The position numbers and the translations under genes are program-made. DNA of 24,090 bases from contig CABFPE010000017.1 in NCBI GenBank assembly GCA_900660155.1, forward strand, positions 1,588,013 to 1,612,102, in the 5' to 3' direction. This DNA is from Hofstenia miamia (Eukaryota > Xenacoelomorpha > Acoela > Hofsteniidae). Positions 7,771 to 15,660 of this stretch are shown here, in pieces. Below the pieces are notes generated by a model. It was not told the origin of the DNA. It was given only the letters and a program-made list of their open reading frames with translations, and did not search any database. Every line of letters starts with the position of its first letter. Positions within the stretch are counted from its first letter, which is position 1.

Positions 7771-10046
7771 GTAGTAAGGGCTGAGTGAAGTTTAGCACTA
7801 TTTGACCTTTGACCTCTGCCAGCTCATGGATATTAATGGGTTGTTGTAGTGACGTCATGTAAATTGCAATGTAATTCTGTGTTTACTAGGTTTGTGATAT
7901 GTATGGGGGGCAATTTAGTTTGCATACATCTTTTTCTGCTAATATACATGGCATTGTTAGCTGACTAATTCAAGGGTTTACATCACATTTGTGATAATAC
8001 ATTGTTGACAAATGAATAATTTTTTATCTGTAAAAAATCCATGCATTTTTATTGCCTATCTAGCCTATGTATAATTTTTTTTGTTTTTTAGGACTCTATA
8101 CATTGCATGCAAAAGTTTACATTTTCATTCTTTAAATATGCTGCTATTTCAGTGTAAAAATTCCATGCATTTAATTTTTTTTCACTAATATACAAAATAC
8201 AAAATGTAAAAATATTCACAATAGTTAAATATTGCAGGCATATGAAATATAGGCTCACATGATAAAGGCAATTTTGCTTTCTAAATAATTATACATGTGA
8301 TGCTATTCATAGGATTTATACATATACATGATTTCTTTAATACACTATTATTATATTAGGTTTACACAATGGCCTTCCCTTTGCATTTCTTTTCTTTGCA
8401 TTTGTTGGGGTTGTAAATGTTTGTAGACTGTTCCATCTTTTGATAACTTTGCACATCTTTTTCAGTTAATTTAATTTATGGCTTTGCATGCTTGTAGACT
8501 TCTACATGGCTTTTCTGCTTCACTGATTTGTAACAATTGGATATTGTTTGGTATGAAATTCTTTATCCACTTGTATTGTGGTTGGTATAGAAACAATGAC
8601 ACACTCATTATTCATCATCTTGAAGTTGATGTCTGCTACACAATTGATTTTTCCCATTGGTAGATATGATTTCCAACTTTAAATTAGTCACAATTCCATC
8701 CTGTGTTCCCATTTTAAATGTAGATACTTGTAAATTCATAAACCTACATGATAAATATTTTGTTAATAACAAACTTTTACAAAAATTTGAGAGCTAGAAA
8801 TCACTAAGAAATTTGTAAAACTAGTACAACATAGTAATATATTTCCTGACACAGTGAAAATCAATGCATATAAATTATAGTTTTAGTAAGCTGTGAGCTA
8901 AAAAACAGGAAATTTAAAATGCATGCAATTAAGCAAGATATTGTGTAGAATAAAGGCATTCAAACAATTTTCACCTCCTTTATTTAGTAAATTTTAATTG
9001 TAATCTTTCAAAATTATTCCAATTGTTAATTAGGTGAAATGACAAATGGTGCTATATATTTTAGTTTAAATTTCTGCTAATTATAGTGCAGTAAAAGTAT
9101 TAGCAGAAGACCAAATCATACCTGTCAATTATTTATCTATATATTCCTATGGTATGATCTTGTTTACTAGTACCAGTTTATATTGTATAAATAGGTGTGA
9201 TTATTTCATTTTTGTTCTCATTGATATATTTTCAGTAAATTAGTTTTACTTTTTATCTTGACTTTGAATTTTATTTAAATTATGTGTTTCTAAATTTGGA
9301 CATGTAGTTAGAGGAACTCCAGACATGGCATAACTTGACTCCCATAGTCCCTCTAATGTAGGTTAGGTGTACAGCTAGGGTTTTTGTTGTACTGCATTTG
9401 ATTTGTAGTAAAAATTATCTTTTTTTGCTTTCACCAAAATTGCATGAGATGAGGAATGCACTGAGCTTAGGTTTTTAACTTAGCATATAGGTTTCCCTGG
9501 CTGCACCCAAGAGTTAGGGCTTCTTTCTTTTTTATCTTAATTAGGGCTCTAGACTTATATGACTCTTTCTTAAAGGTTATCTGTATCAGTTTGGTAAAGT
9601 GTTGCTACACTTCCCCTAACATGATCTCCTGTTTACTTTTAACTTTTAATATTATAGGGTAATAATAGCAGGAGTTAGTTATTTTGTATCATCAGTAAAT
9701 CCATGCATTGACTTGAAACCCTCAGACAATAGGGAATTAGAACTGCTCACTGATTTTCATACCAATGCTACATGGTGACCAACACAGGACCCCAAGTACA
9801 AGTATTGTTTTATAAATAACTATACCACTGTCAGAGGAAGCTACTATTTAACCACCAAGAGGTTGAACACTACAAAGAAGAGATGGAGCCTGTTACAATT
9901 GGACTGCAGTTGTGATCACCATTTTCAGTGCCATTGAGAAGTCAAAAGATTTTTCTTATAATTGCAGAATCTAGACTACAAAATCTAGTTTCAGTTAAGT
10001 CAGTTGAATTAAGCCTATTGAAGTTCCTTTAACTCTCAAGAATAAA
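7771..10046. other. Long AT-rich non-coding stretch, possible leader of gag copy 2 at its right end
   Basis: About 2.3 kb without a supported gene. The frame at 8478-8663 (+) has no recognisable content. A decayed direct repeat is visible (about 8029-8053 and 8153-8178, both reading roughly TGTAAAAATCCATGCATTT). The right end, from roughly 9300, has more mixed composition and leads into the gag start at 10047, so it may contain an old LTR or leader. A pyrimidine-rich run ending in ATTGCAG at 9967 resembles a splice acceptor. No LTR pair could be shown. Confidence 0.5.
7803..7857. promoter_or_regulatory. Perfect DR1 nuclear-receptor-type site next to a palindromic TGACGTCA site
   Basis: 7803-7815 reads TGACCTTTGACCT, exactly the complement of AGGTCAAAGGTCA, the consensus direct repeat with 1-bp spacing bound by animal HNF4/RXR-type receptors. 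7850-7857 is TGACGTCA, the consensus CREB/ATF palindrome. Both are seen directly; any function is inference, since no promoter or gene is evident nearby. The sites follow immediately after the truncated LINE RT. Confidence 0.3.
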
Positions 10047-10568
10047 ATGCCAAACACAAGAAGTCAAAGATCAAAAACACCCCCAGAAAAAACCCCCACT
10101 CTCATCAGATGATGCAAAATCAAAAGAAGAATTCCTGTCAAATCACCTTCTTAAAAAATGAAATAACTGCAAATTAAAAACACTAGATGATTTGACCAGA
10201 TTCATGCTGAAAACGAAATACTTTGAAAATAAATACCTGAACTGAAAAAAGAAAAAGACAAGCTGATGTTAAACTGTAATGAGCTTGAGGATGAAAACCT
10301 CAACATTCTAACTCAATACAGCACACTAGAAGATAAAACCACAAGTTTACAAAAACAAATTGCAACCACAAACAAGAAAGATATAAATTACTTAAATCCA
10401 ATATGAATCTAATTAAAACAGATCAAGGACTGTAACATGCAGAACATTCAAGTTACAGGTTAGTTCATATCACAAGAAGCAGAGAACAATGCCTTGCACC
10501 AAAAAATTCAAAATACAAGAACTCAATTAAGTAACTTGCAATCCTATCAGGATAAAGTGACCATATAA
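10047..10568 (+). pseudogene. gag: Gag N-terminal region with coiled coil, family A copy 2
   Basis: ATG at 10047 starts MPNTRSQRSKTPPEK, sharing NTRSQ with copy 1, and stops at TGA 10110. Later pieces in a different frame are strongly helical: 10242-10406 includes LKKEKDKLMLNCNELEDENL and LEDKTTSLQKQIATTNKK, and 10473-10568 includes NALHQKIQNTRTQLSNLQ. Spacing of Leu/Ile residues among Lys/Glu/Gln suggests a coiled coil, a plausible Gag multimerisation segment. Several stops interrupt it. No catalytic function is expected. Confidence 0.55.
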
Positions 10569-10644
10569 AAACTCTGGAGAATGCTTAAAAAACCCAATCA
10601 ATACAATCAAAAATTGGGACATTCTACAAAACTTTTTCTCACAT

Positions 10645-11193
10645 TCTACACCAATTACCATCACTAAAAATTTGCCATTAAAGGCGCAAAACCTTCATGA
10701 ACAATTAAATGATTCTTTATTGTTACAATTAAACAAAAAACTAGACTTAATTGAAAACAAATTGAAAAATTTTGAAAGTCCTAGGGAAAACAAAAAATCT
10801 TTTCATTACAACTTACCACATTCAGCAACAGATGACAATTTAAAAATTAAGATGCCACCAAGATACTTCTTGGGAAAGGCCAACAGAACCTTTCCTACAT
10901 TCAAAGAGTGGTTTTCTTTGTATGATTCATGCCACATGAAGGCCATGAGGATGTGTTAGCACAATTCCTAAGTTTTTTGACAGACAAAGCATACAGCTAT
11001 TATTTGACACTAGACAAAACAATCAAATCCAATTATAAGTTGTTGATTCAGAATATTTACAACAGTTTCCATGTTTCTACAGCATGCAATCAGTATAACA
11101 TTCCTTTAAATAATAATTTACAAAAAAAGTGATGACATAAACTCAGTTGAAGTTACTCTGAGTATGCATCACATGACCTATTCACTCATATAA
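10645..11193 (+). pseudogene. gag: Gag capsid-like region, family A copy 2
   Basis: The frame to 10959 includes LLLQLNKKLDLIENKLKNFE and then FPTFKEWFSLYDSCHMKAM, aligned with SFDEWFFLFKLTMKQ of copy 3. A frame change near 10935 continues to 11132 with FLSFLTDKAYSYYLTLDKTI, KSNYKLLIQNIYNSF and ACNQYNIPL, matching FPLYLSGLAYNQYMMLDRTM and IKHQYKTFL. A further shift gives SDDINSVEV up to 11193, parallel to GDDIRNYITQVE. The order is fully conserved, but two or more indels destroy the gene. The frame beginning at 10672 uses TTG and is not a real gene start. The sequence is lost where the copy 3 gag continues towards its zinc knuckle. Confidence 0.78.
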
Positions 11194-12962
11194 TCATTCA
11201 CTTATCTTTAAAAATACAACATCATTTCATTATTTATTAGTTGAATTTCTTTTTGTTTTAGTTAATGCACCATTCCACTTCTTTCTTGAGTTATATTGTT
11301 TAGCAGTTATAATCTCTATGGAAACTAGAACATGGCATTTTTAACCAAAGTAAATTCATATTGTATTTGCTTAATGTAGTTTTTATTTGATATGATATTA
11401 GAAATAATTAAACAGTAATAGTATCCTAATCATTTACTGAAGACATAGCAAGATTTACATTATTGAATAAATTAACAATCACTGACCAATCTTTGTAAAA
11501 ATTGAATAATTTTTTTGTTTAACTTGGGAATTTTTGCTTCTTTCCCTTATAAACTATCATGTGTTGTAAAAAATTAAACAAGTGCTACTAGATCATATCA
11601 ATTTATGCATCACCACCTGCATTGTACACAGGCATATTTTTTATGCTGTTTCTTAATTTCAGTTGTTTTAAGGTGTTGATAATAGACCAAACACATAAAT
11701 TCTTGTTGTTTTACAGTCAATTGAACTAACAATGATGCTAGCTTTATACAATTATTCATTCTCTTATCATTTATACATTTACTGGTTTTTGAAAACCCCC
11801 TCATTTTGTTTGAATTAATAGACTTAATATTTATGTAGAGTTCATTTTTCACAACAATCAATTGTGATGATAGTAGTTTTTGAAAATTTGTTCATTAAAT
11901 ATATATTTCCATGCCTAAAATTTACGATGAATTTTCATTTTTTGCAATGAATGGTTGACATTGTAACAGGTTTATGTTGTGTTAGCAAATTATTAACATG
12001 TTACTAGATATAATGATCAAATGTACACCTACATTTCACAGTAATTATTAAATTTGTATCTCTTTACATAATGAGTAAAAAATATCAATATTATTACAAA
12101 TGTCGTTTAAAGGTGTTGAAGTCTCTAAGAGGGCCTAGCATTAATTTAAGCTATTACCACTCTTCTTCATGAAAGAGGTGCTTGAATAACTAGTCATTAG
12201 CATAAATATATATTGACTAATGCAGAATCGCGGGCTGGAATTATAACTACACTATAGCTAACTAATTGACACTGCAGAAGGTTGAAAGAGTGACCTCATA
12301 AGAACAGCCCTGATTCCATTAAATAGAATTATTAAAACAAACATTAGTAATTCATCCAAGTAACTACAACTTTTTAGGTAACTTCCAAGATGACCAATTC
12401 ATATGGCTTCCAGCCAAAGTGCTTGCAACAAGGAGAAGTGCTTAGCCTTAGTGAATGGTGCTATCTTAGATGTCTCACATTTTATTATCTATCTCAATAA
12501 ATAAACATCTCATTTTCATTGTTATCTCTCAGCTCACTAAATAATAGCATGTAGTTACCATGCATTTGTGCTAACCAACGGTATAATATCATCACAGTGT
12601 AATCAGTTCTAGGTGCATGTATGTGTTGCAAATAGAAAGAGAGATTTATTATTTCCTTTTTTGAGGAAAGTACTCCCAAATTGTCGCCTTAACTTACACA
12701 ATTATTTGCATATCGAAAAACAAGTAAGTTAAATTAGAAAAGGTAAATGGTAATTGAAGCTAGATAAAATCTATTAAATGTTCTCAACAGTGTTACTCAA
12801 TTTATACAATTCAATTTATTACTTGTCTTTGTTTACAATCAGAATCACAAGATAGTCATGTCATAAATTTCCCTCGCAATTTAATTTTAGCAATACACTT
12901 AGCACCACTTGAGAGGACATGAAAACAGCGTTCACAAACTAAACTCGAAATAAAGAAATACA
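11194..12962. other. AT-rich non-coding stretch
   Basis: No frame has recognisable domains. Short - strand frames at 11610-11861 and 12494-12679 show no known motifs. No RNA gene, tandem repeat or inverted repeat of note was found. Confidence 0.5.
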
Positions 12963-13096
12963 TCATACTGACGTCATTATTATATTTGGAATATCAGAGG
13001 GCCTCATTGGCACTTGCCAATAGGCCTTACATAAATCCAAACAAGAGAAATACTTAACATATTTACCACGTTGTCCGGCTATCATAACATCTCCAT
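12963..13096 (-). pseudogene. pol: Ty3/gypsy RT palm stub, family A copy 3
   Basis: On the - strand, immediately after linker sequence ending near NGDVMIAG, the frame reads GKYVKYFSCLDLCKAYWQVP, the Ty3/gypsy RT block (KYFSxLDLxxGYWQIP) with the first catalytic Asp. MRPSDIPNII follows and the frame stops at TGA 12963-12965. Compared with copy 1, the start of RT (PIRLPVRRVP onwards) is missing between the linker and this block, so an internal deletion is inferred at about 13075-13085. The YxDD motif is not present. Confidence 0.72.
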
Positions 13097-13633
13097 TTAT
13101 ATTGGTCTCAGAAAAAACAGCACTCTCATCCAATGTTTTGCCTCCAAATAAACTGGCTCAATTAAATTGCAGACTATCTCTTTTTCCGGAATAGTAGCTA
13201 ATTGTGTCGCTTCCTGGTCTTTTATAGAGATGGTATTGTTCTTATAATCAATTACACAAGCATTCCGTTCTAGGAAATCATTTCCCAAAATAAGATCATA
13301 GGGGAGTTGGTGATGGGATGTATCTACCACAATGAGATCCACTTCAAATGGCTCAGCGTGGATGCGCAATGCTGTGTCACCCAATTTCCCTTTCAAAGAT
13401 ATTTTATTTCCTGAGGCATTGATGAGTTTACCAACTGAGGGATCCAAAGAATCTCATGTGAAGCATAATCCTTTACAGCATTCATCGCTAATGATTGAGG
13501 CTGCAGCTCCAGTATCAATTGTGGCATTAATGATATGCCCATTTATTTCCACAGGGATTAAATTCTTACGTATCAAATTAGTGATGACAAGAATGTCCTG
13601 TGCGCGTTTTGACGGAGTCTGCGCTCCATTTAA
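13086..13633 (-). pseudogene. pol: Retroviral-type aspartic protease and linker, family A copy 3
   Basis: The frame begins in the -1 frame relative to gag (codon 13631-13633) and reads AQDILVITNLIRKNLIPVEI, then NATIDTGAAASIISDECC. The catalytic DTGA is at 13505-13516 with all active-site residues kept. It ends at TGA 13454 by a small indel, and the protein continues in another frame (13097-13447) with GKLINASGNKISLKG, IVVDTSHHQLPYDLILGNDF and ACVIDYKNNTISI; ILGNDF is the conserved C-terminal block of retropepsins. A linker with EPVYLEAK follows, then another shift. The enzyme would release Gag and Pol proteins. One or two indels make it non-functional, although the active site itself is intact. 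Confidence 0.82.
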
Positions 13634-14730
13634 TTTAAATTCAGTGGAGTTATCAACTCATCATCCGTCGGATCAACTAAATTCTCTGTAGGGGAATCAG
13701 ACTCCTCCAAAATAAATCCCTCTCTATCAGCAATCAACTGTATCTTTGCATGACAATTCGACTTCAGATGCCCCTTCTCTCCACATTGGAAACATCGAAT
13801 GGATGCCATATCAAATTCCTTCTTAACAAATGTTTTCTTGGGCTTACTCAAATCAGATTTAGTCTTAACTCCAGTTAAATCAGTAACATCTTTATCAATA
13901 CGATTTGAGTTATGGATCATATAGACCACACTAATAGCCTTCCTAATAATCTCATGCAAGTTTTCTTCCCGGTCGCATTTTACCTCTAAACGATTTCGGA
14001 TATAAGGAGGAAAACCCCGACAAATATATGAAAAGAGATTGTAGCGAGAGTACTCAGTGGACAAACTACTTAGTCGAAACAGCCTTTCCACTTGGGTGAT
14101 GTAATTCCTAATGTCATCACCTCGTTTGAATGACATATCACATAGAAAGGTCTTATATTGATGCTTAATATGTGGGGCTCGATAATGATCTTCAAAGAAA
14201 CCCACTAACAACTGGTAATTTGTTTTCATAGTGCGATCGAGCATCATATACTGATTATAGGCTAAACCACTAAGATACAATGGGAACTGAGATACGGCAG
14301 CTTCTTGAGAGTTCTTATATTGTTTCATGGTGAGTTTGAATAAGAAAAACCACTCATCAAATGACTGAGACACGGCATCAATTTGCCCAGTAAATTTAGG
14401 AAGTACAGAGTTCTTGTTGAAAACTTGTAGTCCCCCACTCGATTCAGGAGGAAGGATAGAATTTCTATACCGTGGTCGGCTACTTGGCTTAACATGAGAT
14501 GGGCTTACACCACTGGCATGCTCATTAATCGTAGGTACAACTGTCATGTTAACTGGATCAGTAATAGATGAAACATAACAGGCTTGAGGAGTAGCCACAG
14601 TAGCTAGGGTTGATACATTACTCATTGCAGACTGTGCAAATGTAGGTTGATAATTAGCTGATGATGTACACAATGAGGCGGAATTCGGAGGTGTTGCAGT
14701 TACAAATTTAACATAAAGAATAATAATCAC
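13630..14730 (-). CDS. gag: Gag polyprotein of Ty3/gypsy family A, uninterrupted frame (copy 3)
   Basis: An uninterrupted frame of 366 codons, the longest in the window. It forms the structural protein of the retrotransposon particle. The frame opens at GTG 14730; the first ATG is at 14625 (residue 36, MSNVSTLATV), and no ATG lies upstream, so the start is uncertain and may be spliced or internal. Layout: a Ser/Thr/Pro-rich N-terminus (residues 1-105), a helical capsid-like region with FDEWFFLFKLTMKQ, LAYNQYMMLDRTM, IKHQYKTFL and ITQVERLFRLSSL (about 120-290), a Lys-rich linker, an intact CCHC zinc knuckle CFQCGEKGHLKSNC near 320-335, LIADREGFIL, and an acidic tail ending PLNLN. Stop TAA at 13630 follows a slippery heptamer, beyond which the protease lies in the -1 frame. 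Coding integrity suggests this copy is younger than the two + strand copies. Confidence 0.88.
   Translation of the reverse strand: MIIILYVKFVTATPPNSASLCTSSANYQPTFAQSAMSNVSTLATVATPQACYVSSITDPVNMTVVPTINEHASGVSPSHVKPSSRPRYRNSILPPESSGGLQVFNKNSVLPKFTGQIDAVSQSFDEWFFLFKLTMKQYKNSQEAAVSQFPLYLSGLAYNQYMMLDRTMKTNYQLLVGFFEDHYRAPHIKHQYKTFLCDMSFKRGDDIRNYITQVERLFRLSSLSTEYSRYNLFSYICRGFPPYIRNRLEVKCDREENLHEIIRKAISVVYMIHNSNRIDKDVTDLTGVKTKSDLSKPKKTFVKKEFDMASIRCFQCGEKGHLKSNCHAKIQLIADREGFILEESDSPTENLVDPTDDELITPLNLN
13633..13639 (-). promoter_or_regulatory. Putative programmed -1 ribosomal frameshift site TTTAAAT
   Basis: On the - strand the end of gag reads T TTA AAT followed directly by TAA. This fits the X XXY YYZ rule for -1 slippage in the gag frame, and the protease frame is exactly -1. 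Five bases downstream (TAAAT) is GGAG-CGCAGA-CTCC, a small stem, with a GCG further on that could pair with the loop. The heptamer and frame relation are seen; use in vivo is inferred. A one-base deletion creating the frame offset is the alternative. Confidence 0.5.
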
Positions 14731-14740
14731 GAAATTTCCC

Positions 14741-15375
14741 TGAGTGACTCTACACTAATATATATTGTGAGAGATTTTAATGTATTGGACAAGACATTAA
14801 ATAATTGCCAGTTGTATAAGTTTCACAGAAAAAGAAAATTTCACACTACAAAACATAAAAACAACTTACCCCAGTGAAGAAGAAAACCAACACTGCAAAG
14901 ATTGACTATTGCATTAAGAACACATTGTTATAGTTAAAATGATGGAATTTTCAACATTTCAGCCAGTTATGAGCTTTGTTGAACTTATGCATATATTTCT
15001 AATATTGAAGTACATTGAAAACAGGTAGTCATAAAAGGGTATTACGCTTGCCAATGTCTTGGCTTGAGGTGTTGGTTGAAGTTCAACATACCTAATATAT
15101 TTTACATTATTTTGTAAACCATCTCTTTTTTTCATGTTTCTAGCTAAAAATTGATAATTTATGTAAGATATATGCAAGAAGAAAATAAATCTGACAAGGA
15201 ATATGTATTTACACCTTCTATAATAAAATTATATACTAATCTTTAAAACAGTACTTGGTATACAACTGAAATATTTTAGTGGTTTATTTGGACATCAAAG
15301 AACTTTAAGTCCAATTAATATTTTAAGCTGTGCACCAGCTCATTGTGCATAGCATATGGGGAGGAAAAAGCAATT
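14741..15375. other. AT-rich stretch upstream of the minus-strand gag; no LTR recognised
   Basis: The leader or LTR of the minus-strand family A element should lie here, but no terminal repeat or primer-binding site could be shown. A consensus splice-donor-like GTAAGT is present on the - strand at about 14866-14871. The - strand frame at 14959-15177 has no known domain. Confidence 0.45.
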
Positions 15376-15660
15376 TCAATTTTGCAAAATAATTTTTACC
15401 ACAGGGCCATACTTCGTTTGAGTTTGATACACATTACAAATTGTAAACCATTCACCAACCTGTAATTCATAAATTGTGATGTATTGTACCTGAAGTTCTT
15501 CAGAAACGGAGCTAAGTTCACTGACTACTAAAGGGCATGATAACTTCTCCTCAGTCTTTAACAAACACTTCACTTCAGATGCAAGTGTTTTGCTGTCTTT
15601 TTCTCTTGCCTTTGGTAATTGTCCACATGCTCTGCCTTTAGACAACCATGTAGATTTTTA
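15376..15660 (-). pseudogene. Unrecognised reading frame with a TKYGP motif, possible OB-fold-like or exon fragment
   Basis: A - strand frame of about 93 codons (the frame track start is TTG 15645; it is open from a TAA at about 15660). The first half is charged and helix-prone (LPKAREKDSKTLASEVKCLL). The second half, ITIYELQVGEWFTICNVYQT then QTKYGPVVKIILQN, resembles a strand-turn-strand pattern in which a 'V-G-x-W ... TKYGP' hairpin is followed by a beta strand, as in small OB-fold single-strand-binding domains found near some animal mobile elements. That comparison is from memory and weak. It stops at TGA 15376, or could be spliced, because GTG|GTAAAA at the VV codons fits a donor site. 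Just upstream is an ATG-led decapeptide MMRKAAYAKQ in the same frame, separated by the TAA. Confidence 0.3.

Larger units (their letters stand above)
10047..11193 (+). mobile_element. Ty3/gypsy family A copy 2, gag-only remnant
   Basis: A degenerate gag reads from an ATG at 10047 through a coiled-coil-rich N-terminus and the capsid-like region to about 11193. No zinc knuckle, protease or RT follows; the sequence continues as non-coding AT-rich DNA. Homology to the gags at 2902-3456 (+) and 13630-14730 (-) defines it as the same family. LTRs were not recognised. Confidence 0.7.
12963..14740 (-). mobile_element. Ty3/gypsy family A copy 3, gag-pro with internally deleted pol
   Basis: Read on the - strand: an intact gag (to TAA at 13630), a slippery heptamer at its end, an aspartic protease in the -1 frame with one frameshift, the protease-RT linker to about 13080, then a jump straight to the RT palm block, ending near 12963. 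RNase H, integrase and LTRs are absent. It is the best preserved of the three family A copies. Confidence 0.8.

Noticed and set aside
8478..8663. 61-codon + frame beginning with ATG
   Set aside because: No recognisable motif, isolated, and surrounded by non-coding AT-rich sequence.
9771..9792. TGGTGACCAACACAGGACCC as a possible tRNA primer-binding site upstream of gag copy 2
   Set aside because: It starts with TGG, but the following bases do not show the T-arm complement (GGxTCGAACC) expected of a tRNA 3' end, and no LTR end precedes it.
11610..11861. 83-codon - frame with several Cys and Lys near its start and end
   Set aside because: The Cys spacing fits no known zinc-binding pattern, and there is no supporting context.
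12971..12978. Second TGACGTCA palindrome as a regulatory site
   Set aside because: It lies inside the decayed RT stub of family A copy 3 and has no partner site; an 8-base match can occur by chance.
13332..13691. 119-codon + strand frame
   Set aside because: It lies antisense to the protease and the gag end of family A copy 3, which carry recognisable motifs including DTGA.
14845..14871. A 24-base intron (GTAAGT...TTGTAG) upstream of the minus-strand gag
   Set aside because: It is shorter than introns normally spliced in animals; only the donor-like site is worth noting.
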